Assembly: GCF_900102085.1 (NCBI RefSeq)
Contig: NZ_FMVM01000001.1
Location: 534,355 to 598,354 of the forward strand
Direction of reading: 5' to 3'
Length of the DNA stretch: 64,000 nt
Source of the DNA: Paenibacillus polysaccharolyticus
GTDB lineage: Bacteria; Bacillota; Bacilli; Paenibacillales; Paenibacillaceae
Below the pieces are notes generated by a model. That model was not told the DNA's origin, ran no database searches, and saw only the letters and a list, made by a program, of their open reading frames with translations. The translations under genes were made by a program, and so were the position numbers. Each line of letters begins with the position of its first letter. Position 1 is the stretch's first letter. Below are positions 19,412-28,476 of the stretch, piece after piece.

Positions 19412-20563
19412 TTAAGGTTTATTACGTAGCCGTTGAAGAATGGTTCCAATTTTTTCGGCGGTTGTGATGATTTCTTTTGTAGTATTACCCAAACCCCAGC
19501 TAAATCGAATCGCAGACTGTAAAAATGCTTCTGGCAAGTTCATCGCTTTGAGTACGTGGGATACTTCCAGGGAACCAGAAGTACAAGCTGAACCACTTGC
19601 TACAGCGATGCCCTCCATATCCAGATTCATCAGCATCGTTTCAGTAGATACCTCGGGGAAGCTGATATTGAGAATATTGGGAAGCGTATAATCATGATGT
19701 CCGTTGACATGAAAATGTTCTGTCCCTACATGAATGGCAAGCTGATCAAGCAATATTTTTTTTAATTCCAGTGCATGCTGCTGGTGCTCCTCTGCATTCT
19801 CTGTAATGATCTTTAACGCCTCTGCAAAACCTGCAATCCCCGCAATGTTCTCTGTACCTGCACGACGTTGTCGTTCCTGTAAGCCACCATGTGATCTGGC
19901 TTCCAATGTTACACCACGTCTAACATACAGCGCACCCACACCCTGCGGTCCGTTAATCTTGTGCGCAGAGAAGCTAATCAGATCTACAGGCAAGTCTCTA
20001 CAGGAAATCGGCTGGCTGCCCAGTGCTTGAACCGCATCTGTATGAAATAAAATATCATGCTGACGCGCGAGTTCACCAACCTCACGAATCGGCTGAATCG
20101 TGCCTACTTCGTTGTTGGCATACATCATTGTGATCAGCACGGTGTCAGGTCTGATGGCTTCACGCAGTTCCTCCAGCTTGATGCGCCCAGACTCGTCCAC
20201 AGACAGATAGGTCACATCGTATCCCTGCCGCTCAAGTTCTTGACATGAGTGCAGTACAGCATGATGTTCAATCTCCGTCGTAATCACATGTTTGCCTTGA
20301 TCTGCTCTGGCAGCAACCGCCCCAAAAATCGCCAGATTGTCGCTCTCTGTCCCGCCACCTGTAAATACAAGCTCGTCCGGTTTACATCCCAAAGATGCCG
20401 CGATACTGTCTCTCGCTCCACTGACCGTGCGTTTGGCTTCACGTCCAAAGGCATGAATGCTGGATGGATTACCATATTGCCCTGTCATCACGTTCATCAT
20501 CGCTTCTGCGACGCGTGGATGCATAGGTGTCGATGCGGCGTGATCTAAATATATACGATTCAT
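19412..20563 (-). CDS. yrvO: Cysteine desulfurase (IscS/NifS family, YrvO-like)
   Basis: 383 aa, PLP enzyme that takes sulfur from cysteine and passes it to MnmA for 2-thiouridine in tRNA; the mnmA gene lies close by on the other strand. The PLP lysine is in SFSAHKINGPQGVG, the catalytic cysteine in SGSACTSGSLEVSHVL, and the start YLDHAAST is typical. ATG at 20563 has GGGGTG 6 nt upstream. In Bacillus subtilis the order is cymR-yrvO-mnmA on one strand; here a 202-aa gene is inserted after cymR and mnmA is divergent. Confidence 0.93.
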   Translation of the reverse strand: MNRIYLDHAASTPMHPRVAEAMMNVMTGQYGNPSSIHAFGREAKRTVSGARDSIAASLGCKPDELVFTGGGTESDNLAIFGAVAARADQGKHVITTEIEHHAVLHSCQELERQGYDVTYLSVDESGRIKLEELREAIRPDTVLITMMYANNEVGTIQPIREVGELARQHDILFHTDAVQALGSQPISCRDLPVDLISFSAHKINGPQGVGALYVRRGVTLEARSHGGLQERQRRAGTENIAGIAGFAEALKIITENAEEHQQHALELKKILLDQLAIHVGTEHFHVNGHHDYTLPNILNISFPEVSTETMLMNLDMEGIAVASGSACTSGSLEVSHVLKAMNLPEAFLQSAIRFSWGLGNTTKEIITTAEKIGTILQRLRNKP

Positions 20564-20648
20564 CGATATCACCCCGTTAGTTATTGGATTTCGTTTTTAT
20601 GATCTTAACACTGGTACAGGCAGGCTTTGATCTCTGTTGGCATGGCTA

Positions 20649-20669
20649 AAGCCCCCATTATGGGGGCTT
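20649..20669. other. Strong small hairpin in the 20564-20872 gap
   Basis: Nine-base perfect arms around TTA (AAGCCCCCA / TGGGGGCTT). T-rich flanks are weak on both strands, so it may end the minus-strand 202-aa gene or be a regulatory structure ahead of the desulfurase gene. The remaining roughly 300 bp hold nothing else that I can support. Confidence 0.5.
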
Positions 20670-20872
20670 CTATGTTATCTTCTAGATGATCAACTTCATT
20701 TCTTAATTTCTTCCTAAATGTAGCGCATCTTTAGATTTAATTGCCGCTATTCTTTCGTGAGTGCATATTATATTCTACCACTTTTTTTCAACTAAAGTAA
20801 CCTATTTTCATTCATGAATGTTATGAGTCAAACGCAGAATTGGTGATGATCCTATACGTTCTATGTGTCTTG

Positions 20873-21481
20873 TTAATATTGAAATACGGAAGGAAATTGT
20901 TGGACAATTCCACTTGTCATCATATCAGCCATCCCCAAAGCCTGTGGCTCAATAGAATCACTTAATTCAACATTCCTTACGTAATCTTTCGCAATGCGAC
21001 TGCCGACCTCTTCCGTAAGAAGACGTAAATGCTCATACATCATCCTTTGCCATTCCACTTTTGACCAATATGGATTAATTTGCGCTAAAAAAGTAGCAAT
21101 TTCATCAGCATTGGCATACCAACGTTTCTGGGCATCTGCTGCTGCTGTACTATTGCCTGACTTCAAATCAGTAACAAGTTCTGCGGCAATCGTTAAATGT
21201 TCTCTAAGCAGTTTTTCAAATTGACTGGCAATAGCAGCCCCATAGATCGGTGCAAGTACCTGAGCAAAATCACTTGGATTTCTTAACAGTCTTGCGGTTG
21301 TAGGTTGGATGTCACCAAGTCCATCAACGATACTATTCACGGTTAATCTCGTCCAGAACACATGCTGTTCCCATAGTGATCTGAGTTTCCTGTTCAAATC
21401 TACGCTAGCTGTTGTGCACTGCAAGGAATCCGTTTTTCGAAAAGTTGGATAATAATACGTCGGAACATAATTAAACATCAT
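20873..21481 (-). CDS. Uncharacterised 202-aa protein
   Basis: 202 aa, soluble, mostly helical by composition, with no signal peptide or membrane segment. I do not recognise an assigned function. Conserved-looking blocks are LRSLWEQHVFWTRLTVNS, TTARLLRNPSDF and KRWYANADEIATFLAQINPYW, rich in Trp, Arg and acidic residues. One Cys only (LQCTT), so it is not a sulfur carrier by an obvious motif. It lies between cymR and the cysteine desulfurase gene but is separated from cymR by a terminator and from the desulfurase by 300 bp, so it is probably a separate unit. ATG at 21481 or 21478, preceded by AAAGGAG. Confidence 0.75.
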   Translation of the reverse strand: MMFNYVPTYYYPTFRKTDSLQCTTASVDLNRKLRSLWEQHVFWTRLTVNSIVDGLGDIQPTTARLLRNPSDFAQVLAPIYGAAIASQFEKLLREHLTIAAELVTDLKSGNSTAAADAQKRWYANADEIATFLAQINPYWSKVEWQRMMYEHLRLLTEEVGSRIAKDYVRNVELSDSIEPQALGMADMMTSGIVQQFPSVFQY

Positions 21482-21567
21482 CCGTCAACTCCTTTTTACA
21501 ACAATATATAGGGAGCAGCCTACATTGGTGCATCCCAAATAGATGTTGATCAAAATCGGGAGTCGGA

Positions 21568-21607
21568 ACAAAAAAACAACCTCACTGCTATCAACAGTAA
21601 AGTTGTT
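21568..21607 (-). terminator. Terminator of cymR
   Basis: A 13-pair stem (21575-21607) that is complete only in minus-strand RNA because of G-U pairs, followed there by a T-run (21568-21574). A T-run also follows on the plus strand, so it may act both ways. Confidence 0.85.
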
Positions 21608-21641
21608 TTTTGCTGGCGTTGATTGAAACACTATAAGGAAA

Positions 21642-22061
21642 CTAAATATAGAACATGTACGAATCTTTCTTTTCCTGATCCTCAAAAGTAATTAAGTCTT
21701 TCAACGTTGTTGAATCCAGCACTTCTGCAATGCCATCACGGATGCGTAGCCACAAATCACGCTTAGCCGGGTCATCTTCTTCCGTAAAGTCTACTGGCGA
21801 GATCGGTCCCTCCAGTACACGAATGACATCCCCTGCGGTCACCGTTGCAGGATCACCTGCCAGAATGTAACCGCCATATGCACCGCGGATACTCTTAACA
21901 AGGCCAGCATTACGCAGTGGCGCAATCAGTTGCTCCAGATAATGTTCAGAGAGCTGGTTGCGCTCAGCAATGCTCTTCAGTGATGTTGGACCTTCGCCGG
22001 TTCTTGCGGCCAGCTCCATCATGATTGTGAGGCCGTAACGGCCTTTTGTCGATATTTTCAA
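21642..22061 (-). CDS. cymR: Rrf2 family cysteine metabolism repressor CymR
   Basis: 139 aa. CymR represses cysteine and sulfur-uptake genes in complex with CysK. N-terminal winged helix (KISTKGRYGLTIMMELA, recognition region YLEQLIAPLRNAGLVKSIRGAYGGY). The protein contains no cysteine, so it cannot bind an iron-sulfur cluster in the way IscR does; this favours CymR. The TTG at 22061 has GAGGTG 6 nt upstream and gives the expected length. Divergent from mnmA with 234 bp between the starts. Confidence 0.9.
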   Translation of the reverse strand: MKISTKGRYGLTIMMELAARTGEGPTSLKSIAERNQLSEHYLEQLIAPLRNAGLVKSIRGAYGGYILAGDPATVTAGDVIRVLEGPISPVDFTEEDDPAKRDLWLRIRDGIAEVLDSTTLKDLITFEDQEKKDSYMFYI

Positions 22062-22247
22062 AGGAGTCACCTCTTTCAATTTTCGAAAAAATACATCTAA
22101 TCCTCCGTATTCCGATCATAACCCTCAAGTAATGTTAACATATCTGCATGCGTTATGGAAAAGAAAGATTGACGATATTGCAAAATGTGCGTCTGGAGTG
22201 GACACTATCCAAAGTTGGCCGGGTGTATCGTAAGTTCGGTCGGGTTA

Positions 22248-23420
<1,173 letters not shown>

Positions 23421-23478
23421 CAGGACTTACTCATCACTTGAGAGTGGTGAAGTCAATTCCCTGTATTCCTACAAAAAA

Positions 23479-23517
23479 AGCCGTCTTTCATGTAATACCA
23501 TGAAGGATGGCTTTTTT
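23479..23517 (+). terminator. Terminator of mnmA (also fluC on the other strand)
   Basis: Fourteen-pair stem (23479-23492 with 23499-23512) followed by six T residues; seven A residues before it would give a T-run for the minus-strand fluC transcript, so it should act in both directions. Confidence 0.88.
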
Positions 23518-23552
23518 CCTGCTTTTTTTGCAAAAAAATTTAAATATTTAAC

Positions 23553-23912
23553 TTATGCAGTGAGCCAAACTCCTGCCAGACAACCTAATATTCCCACCAC
23601 CACTGAACTTACCACGTAAATAACGGCTCTGGCTTGTCGCTGTTGCCCCATTAACGTTAATGTTTCATACCCAAAGGTAGAGAACGTGGTGTACGCTCCG
23701 CAGAAGCCAGTTCCCCATACTACCCACATTGCGTCTGGCAAACTTCCTGCTTGATGCCCGCCGTACAACATTCCCAAAATAATAGAACCGCTGATATTAA
23801 TTACCCACGTTGCCCAAGGAAAAGCGGTGCCAAGTTTGCCGGAGACAACCTTTCCTAGACTATAACGGACTAGTGCGCCTAACACACCTGCTAATCCTAT
23901 CCAGATGATCAT
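23553..23912 (-). CDS. fluC: Fluoride channel FluC (CrcB), second copy
   Basis: 119 aa, four membrane helices. Fluc channels let fluoride leave the cell and work as dual-topology dimers. Seen: GLAGVLGALVRYSLG at the N-terminus, N in WVINISGS and the GTGFCGAYTTFSTFG signature. The start overlaps the stop of the upstream fluC copy by 4 nt (ATGA). Paired copies usually form a heterodimer. Confidence 0.93.
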   Translation of the reverse strand: MIIWIGLAGVLGALVRYSLGKVVSGKLGTAFPWATWVINISGSIILGMLYGGHQAGSLPDAMWVVWGTGFCGAYTTFSTFGYETLTLMGQQRQARAVIYVVSSVVVGILGCLAGVWLTA

Positions 23913-24310
23913 AGGCCATCACCCTCTTTGGGGGAGACACTTAACATTCGATTGCCCAGCTTGATCCCAAGGGCGCAGAGCACCAGTCCTGCCACAACAC
24001 TCAAAAGGAGATAAGCCGCTGCTTTCAACCATTCTCCACCCTCCGTTAAACGAACGAAGTCCAGTGTGAATGTGGAAAAGGTCGTGAAGGCTCCAGTAAA
24101 ACCTGTGCCAATGGCGAGGCGAAGCTGTGGTGTTATTTTCTCAGGAATAGCGATAGTAAAAAAAAAGCCCAAAAACAGGCTGCCGATCGCATTGATCAAC
24201 AGCACTGCCCATGGAAAACCTGTATTGGCCGAGGGGAGCATCAGTTGAATGGTGTATCTGGTTAATGTGCCCAGAAACCCGCCAGCTCCGATATATGCTA
24301 ACTCTTTCAT
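23909..24310 (-). CDS. fluC: Fluoride channel FluC (CrcB), first copy
   Basis: 133 aa, four helices, with GAGGFLGTLTRYTIQ, LLINAIGSLFLG and GTGFTGAFTTFSTFT. It follows rarA after 2 bp and overlaps the second copy, so the three are one transcript. I looked for a fluoride riboswitch and see no space for one before this gene; expression would follow rarA. Confidence 0.93.
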   Translation of the reverse strand: MKELAYIGAGGFLGTLTRYTIQLMLPSANTGFPWAVLLINAIGSLFLGFFFTIAIPEKITPQLRLAIGTGFTGAFTTFSTFTLDFVRLTEGGEWLKAAAYLLLSVVAGLVLCALGIKLGNRMLSVSPKEGDGL

Positions 24311-24312
24311 CT

Positions 24313-25620
24313 CTACAGCTCCCTGCGCCGCTGTTGGTTCAGCCTGATCTTCGACTCATTCCCCTGCTCTGTCGCCTCGTAAAATACTCTTCGAGACAGC
24401 TGTTTTGGCAGATACTCCTGTTTCACATAATGTCCCGGGTAGTTATGAGGATACTGGTATCCTTCATGTCCCAGCTTGGCAGCACCTGAGTAATGGGTAT
24501 CCCTCAAATGCAGCGGTACTTCGGCCGACTTCACCTCATCAATGGCGCTCATCGCTTTGGATATCGCAGTATATACTGCATTGGACTTCGGACTTTCCAC
24601 CGCAAACAATATGGCTTGCGCAATATTTAGCTTGGCCTCCGGCCAGCCGTTATTTCGGTACGCATCAAGCGCCCCAATGGCTTGGGTCATCGCCTGCGGA
24701 TTTGCCAGTCCAATGTCCTCACTGCTCGCGGCAATCAGACGACGGATGAACGTCATGGGGTCCATGCCCAGTTTCTCCACGGCATACAGAAACCAGAACA
24801 GTGCCGCATCACTCGAACCACGAATGCTTTTGTGAAAAGCGGATAATACGTCATACTGCGTGGACTCGTCTGCCTTGACAATGGGACGACGGATCGACTC
24901 TTCCGCGACAGCCAGCGTGATGTGAACCGTTCCATCCTGCTCAGGCGGTGTCGTTAGCGCGGCAAGCTCCAGAGCATTCAGGGCACGGCGAATATCACCA
25001 TTCGCCATCGTAGCAATGTGTGCCAGCGCTTCATCATCGGCTTTCAGTTCCATAAACCCAAGGCCTTTATCCGCATCGCTTAGCGCTCTGCGCATCGCAA
25101 TCAGGGAATGCTCCTTATTTAAGGATTCCAGTTGAAAAAGGGTGGATCGACTCATCAAGGCTCCGTTTACATAATGGAAGGGGTTTTCCGTCGTTGCCCC
25201 GATAAAAATGATCGTGCCCTTCTCCACCGCTGGTAGCAGTGCATCTTGGCGTGAACTGTTAAAACGATGTACCTCATCGAGGAAAAGAATCGTTTTGGTT
25301 CCATACAGTTGTTTATTCGTCTGCGCCTGCTCAATGACTTCTCGTACATCCTTCACAGAGGCATCCACAGCATTCAGTCGCACGAATTGTCCTTGAGTGT
25401 GCTGAGAGATGATGTGAGCAAGTGTTGTCTTGCCACATCCCGGAGGCCCGTACAACAGGATGGATGAAATCTGATCAGCTTCAATGGCTCGGCGTAGCAG
25501 CTTCCCTGGCCCGATAATATGTTCCTGCCCTATATATTCATCCAGATGCTCAGGCCGCATGCGGTCTGCAAGCAATCTGGCCTGTGGTTGTGTATCCTGT
25601 TGAAACGAAAATAAATCCAT
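24313..25620 (-). CDS. rarA: Replication-associated recombination protein RarA (MgsA)
   Basis: 435 aa, AAA+ ATPase related to RuvB and clamp loaders, acting at stalled replication forks. Walker A GPPGCGKTT, Walker B LFLDEVHRF and sensor GATTENPF are present, with the C-terminal tetramerisation region. ATG at 25620 with AAGGAAGTGA upstream. In Bacillus subtilis rarA (yrvN) lies between yrvM and cymR, so the placement agrees, except that the LysR/SDR/EamA, HelD and exporter block now separates it from tcdA. Confidence 0.95.
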   Translation of the reverse strand: MDLFSFQQDTQPQARLLADRMRPEHLDEYIGQEHIIGPGKLLRRAIEADQISSILLYGPPGCGKTTLAHIISQHTQGQFVRLNAVDASVKDVREVIEQAQTNKQLYGTKTILFLDEVHRFNSSRQDALLPAVEKGTIIFIGATTENPFHYVNGALMSRSTLFQLESLNKEHSLIAMRRALSDADKGLGFMELKADDEALAHIATMANGDIRRALNALELAALTTPPEQDGTVHITLAVAEESIRRPIVKADESTQYDVLSAFHKSIRGSSDAALFWFLYAVEKLGMDPMTFIRRLIAASSEDIGLANPQAMTQAIGALDAYRNNGWPEAKLNIAQAILFAVESPKSNAVYTAISKAMSAIDEVKSAEVPLHLRDTHYSGAAKLGHEGYQYPHNYPGHYVKQEYLPKQLSRRVFYEATEQGNESKIRLNQQRRREL

Positions 25621-25710
25621 GGTTTTATCACTTCCTTAACGGATTGCCAATCTGATATTCAGTTATTAACGTGATCAAAATGTTAAAATGAATCTCCACT
25701 CGCTATCATA

Positions 25711-26562
25711 TCATTCCTGCGGAAGCATCGCCATAAATGCCCCAAGCGCACTGCTGACAAACGCATCCTTACGAGTAATAAATCTTGTCATCATACGGTT
25801 CATGCCAACCGGAAGAGCATATTTACGCAGCAAACCACTTTTGATCTGCTGGTGAATGACGATTTCAGGTAATAGAGAGATGCCCATTCCAGAGGCAACG
25901 CCACTGATAATCGCCTCGAGCGTCCCAAATTCCATAATAACAGGCCTGTGAACACCACTCAGAAGCATCCAGTCCTCCAAAATTTTACGGTAAGAGCACC
26001 CCATACTGTAAACCAATATCGGCTTTCGGATCAGTTCCTCCTCTGACAGACTAGGAGACGATATCACAAAAAGTTCTTCATCAAATACATCCACAGATTT
26101 AATATCAGGATGGTCGCAAGAACAACCAATAAATGCGCCTTCCAATTCATACCCGATAACCTGGTCAATAAGCATTTGTGAATGACCTGTAGCCAGCGCT
26201 AGTGAAACTTCCGGGTACTGGCTGTAATATGTTGCAAGAAGACGTGGCAACCTTACCGCCGCGGCTGTCTGTATGGAACCAATTTGCAAAGGGCCAGACG
26301 GTGTATTGGTAGCCTGGAGCGCTTTGGATGCATCATTCAACATACCAATGATTTTATCTGCGTAAGTTAATAACGTCTCTCCCGCTGGAGACAACGTCAT
26401 TCCCCGATTGTGACGGATAAATAAAGGTGTGCCTACTTCAGCTTCCAGATGCCTGATGCGTGCCGTAACGTTGGATTGAACGTACCCCAGCTTGGCTGCA
26501 GCTCTGGTCAGATTTCCTTCCTGTGCAACACATTGAAATATTCGAAGATCCCCGCTCTCCAT
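25711..26562 (-). CDS. LysR family transcriptional regulator
   Basis: 283 aa. N-terminal winged helix-turn-helix (about 1-60: GNLTRAAAKLGYVQSNVTAR) and a periplasmic-binding-type effector domain (about 90-280). It is divergent from an SDR and an EamA gene, the usual arrangement when a LysR protein controls its neighbours. The second of two ATG codons (26562) has GGAGG 4 nt upstream. A T-N11-A palindrome lies just before the start (26580-26594). Effector unknown. Confidence 0.9.
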   Translation of the reverse strand: MESGDLRIFQCVAQEGNLTRAAAKLGYVQSNVTARIRHLEAEVGTPLFIRHNRGMTLSPAGETLLTYADKIIGMLNDASKALQATNTPSGPLQIGSIQTAAAVRLPRLLATYYSQYPEVSLALATGHSQMLIDQVIGYELEGAFIGCSCDHPDIKSVDVFDEELFVISSPSLSEEELIRKPILVYSMGCSYRKILEDWMLLSGVHRPVIMEFGTLEAIISGVASGMGISLLPEIVIHQQIKSGLLRKYALPVGMNRMMTRFITRKDAFVSSALGAFMAMLPQE

Positions 26563-26579
26563 CATGCCTCCGCTCTGAC

Positions 26580-26594
26580 ATCATTCAAAATGAT
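26580..26594. promoter_or_regulatory. Candidate LysR box (T-N11-A dyad)
   Basis: ATCATT-CAA-AATGAT: perfect 6-bp arms around 3 bp, matching the T-N11-A form bound by LysR-type regulators. It sits about 18 bp upstream of the LysR gene start and about 110 bp upstream of the divergent SDR gene, so it could serve autoregulation and activation. Confidence 0.55.
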
Positions 26595-26706
26595 ATCCAG
26601 TTCATTTGTAATCATTATACTCTCTTGCCAGAGCGTACTACAATGATGACATATTCATCTGTTGTTCGAAATTCAATGGTTGAAAACAAAAGAAGGAGTG
26701 TTCGAG

Positions 26707-27450
26707 ATGACATACTGGACCGATAGAGTGGTTTTAATTACAGGCGGAGGAACAGGTATAGGCCGCGCGGTCAGTACCTTGCTGGCTGAACGCGGTGCAC
26801 GGGTCGTATTGAACTATTCTCGATCACAGCAGGCCGCAGAAGAAACCGTTCAGCATATCCTAAATCAAGGCGGGCAAGCATTTTCCATTCAGGGGAATAT
26901 TGCAAATGACAAAGAGGTTCGCCAAATGGTCGCAAAAGTAACCGAAATCTATGGCCCCATCACCGACCTTGTAAATAACGCGGGCATGACCCATCATATC
27001 CCCCTCAGCGATCTGGAAGCTGTCACAGATGATATCTGGAACGAACTGATGGATGTGAATGTGAAAGGTATGTTTCATTGTGCTCGTGCCGTAACAGAAG
27101 GAATGAAGCAGGCCGGTGGAGGTGCCATTGTAAATATGGGCAGTATTGCAGGCAGCACCGGTTCGGGTTCATCTCTTCCATACGCCGTATCCAAAGCAGC
27201 AGTACATGGTCTGACTTTATCTCTAGCCCATGCACTCTCCCCGCTCATACGTGTAAATGCCATCATTCCTGGAGCTGTCTCCACACGTTGGTGGGCTGGC
27301 AATGAGGAACGAATGCACCAACTCGGCGGACAATTGTTACTACAGCAAATCGCTCAGCCAGAGGACATCGCCCACATGGTCTGCGCTGCTCTTGAACAGC
27401 GATCCATGACAGGACAACTTATTACTGTCGATGGAGGACAGACATTATGA
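26707..27450 (+). CDS. SDR family oxidoreductase
   Basis: 247 aa, classical short-chain dehydrogenase. NAD(P)-binding TGGGTGIG near residue 12, NNAG near 90, catalytic Ser in MGSIAGS and YAVSK. Resembles FabG-type 3-oxoacyl reductases, but the substrate is not predictable. The ATG at 26707 with GGAG 8 nt upstream is preferred to the frame start at 26662. The stop overlaps the EamA gene by 4 nt, so the two are coupled, and the LysR gene opposite probably regulates both. Confidence 0.9.
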   Translation: MTYWTDRVVLITGGGTGIGRAVSTLLAERGARVVLNYSRSQQAAEETVQHILNQGGQAFSIQGNIANDKEVRQMVAKVTEIYGPITDLVNNAGMTHHIPLSDLEAVTDDIWNELMDVNVKGMFHCARAVTEGMKQAGGGAIVNMGSIAGSTGSGSSLPYAVSKAAVHGLTLSLAHALSPLIRVNAIIPGAVSTRWWAGNEERMHQLGGQLLLQQIAQPEDIAHMVCAALEQRSMTGQLITVDGGQTL

Positions 27451-28424
27451 GCGCAACAATTCATAATCCAGCTAGAGCGAAACGCGTACCAGCTTCCTTA
27501 AAACCAGTCAAATACATCGTTTTAATTATCGTGACGACGCTCATTATGGGAACTTCTTTTCCTGTAGGTAAAATAGGACTCAATTACGCACCACCTTTTC
27601 TATTGATGGGCTTGCGGTACATCCTTGCTGGTGGTTTGATGGCCCTGGCCCTGCGTAAGCACCCCTTACCGAGGGGATGGCGATCTTGGGGTAAAATCAT
27701 GCTCATCGGTTTGTTTCAATCCGCCGGGGTGATGGGTTGCGCCTATTACAGCATGAACTGGATTTCATCCGGTGAATCGGCCATTATTACATTTACGAAT
27801 CCATTGATCGTCATTGTTCTCAGTGCGCTACTATATAACCTGAGATATCGATTAAGCCAGTGGATTGGCGTAATTGTTGGGTTTGTCGGCATTTTGTTTA
27901 CCTTTGGATGGCATATGAGCTTCACCCCGGGGACCTGGATCGGTTTTGGCGGAGCAATTTCATTTGCCGTATCCACACTCCTGATTAAGCGCTGGGGCGT
28001 TGATTATGACACTTTCGTGCTTACGGCTTATCAGATGCTCGCCGGAGGTGTAGCATTGCTTCTGCTAAGTGTATGGACGGAGCAGCCTCATTTTACAATA
28101 ACTCCAGTCTCTATCCTATCGTTGTTATATCTAACGCTGATTTGTTCCATCATGCAGTTTTCCCTCTGGTTTTATCTGTTACAGAACAGTGATCCCGCCC
28201 AGACCAGCAGCTACCTGTTTCTCGCACCGTTCTTCGGCGTTCTTTCAAGCTGGATTTTGTTGAATGAAGAAGTTCAATGGTTTGTCGGAGCTGGAGGAGT
28301 ACTAATCGGGGTGGGCATCTATCTAGTGAACCGCGTTCAGCTAAGAAAAAACAAGACGTATCTCCCTCTGTATAAGAAACCTACCTTCATCTTCCAATAC
28401 AAAAAAGGCATGCGTCAGGGTTAA
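27447..28424 (+). CDS. EamA/DMT family transporter
   Basis: 325 aa with ten predicted membrane helices in two EamA repeats; typical blocks are GTSFPVGKIGLNYAPPFLLMGLRY and the second half ending FLAPFFGVLSSWILLNEE, given here as two separate regions. It likely exports a metabolite made or modified by the coupled SDR enzyme; this is inference from the operon. A basic C-terminal tail follows the last helix. Confidence 0.9.
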   Translation: MSATIHNPARAKRVPASLKPVKYIVLIIVTTLIMGTSFPVGKIGLNYAPPFLLMGLRYILAGGLMALALRKHPLPRGWRSWGKIMLIGLFQSAGVMGCAYYSMNWISSGESAIITFTNPLIVIVLSALLYNLRYRLSQWIGVIVGFVGILFTFGWHMSFTPGTWIGFGGAISFAVSTLLIKRWGVDYDTFVLTAYQMLAGGVALLLLSVWTEQPHFTITPVSILSLLYLTLICSIMQFSLWFYLLQNSDPAQTSSYLFLAPFFGVLSSWILLNEEVQWFVGAGGVLIGVGIYLVNRVQLRKNKTYLPLYKKPTFIFQYKKGMRQG

Positions 28425-28440
28425 CCTGCGTCATGCCTCT
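28402..28440 (-). terminator. Terminator of helD (imperfect)
   Basis: Stem of GGCATG/CATGCC with an inner AGG/CCT and a mismatched middle, overlapping the end of the EamA gene. On the minus strand it is followed by six T residues, so it most likely serves helD. Confidence 0.6.
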
Positions 28441-28476
28441 ATATCTATATAGCTTAGTACTATGTGATCTATTTAT

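Noticed and set aside
20690..20770. Short minus-strand frame ending in SKDALHLGRN
   Set aside because: No in-frame start with a ribosome site; too short to judge, though it could be a gene remnant.
21485..21685. Minus-strand frame with hydrophobic segment overlapping cymR 3' end
   Set aside because: It overlaps the cymR coding end and its terminator in another frame, and has no ribosome site.
24311..24500. Possible fluoride riboswitch ahead of fluC
   Set aside because: The preceding gene rarA ends 2 bp before fluC, so there is no leader; no crcB motif was seen ahead of rarA either.
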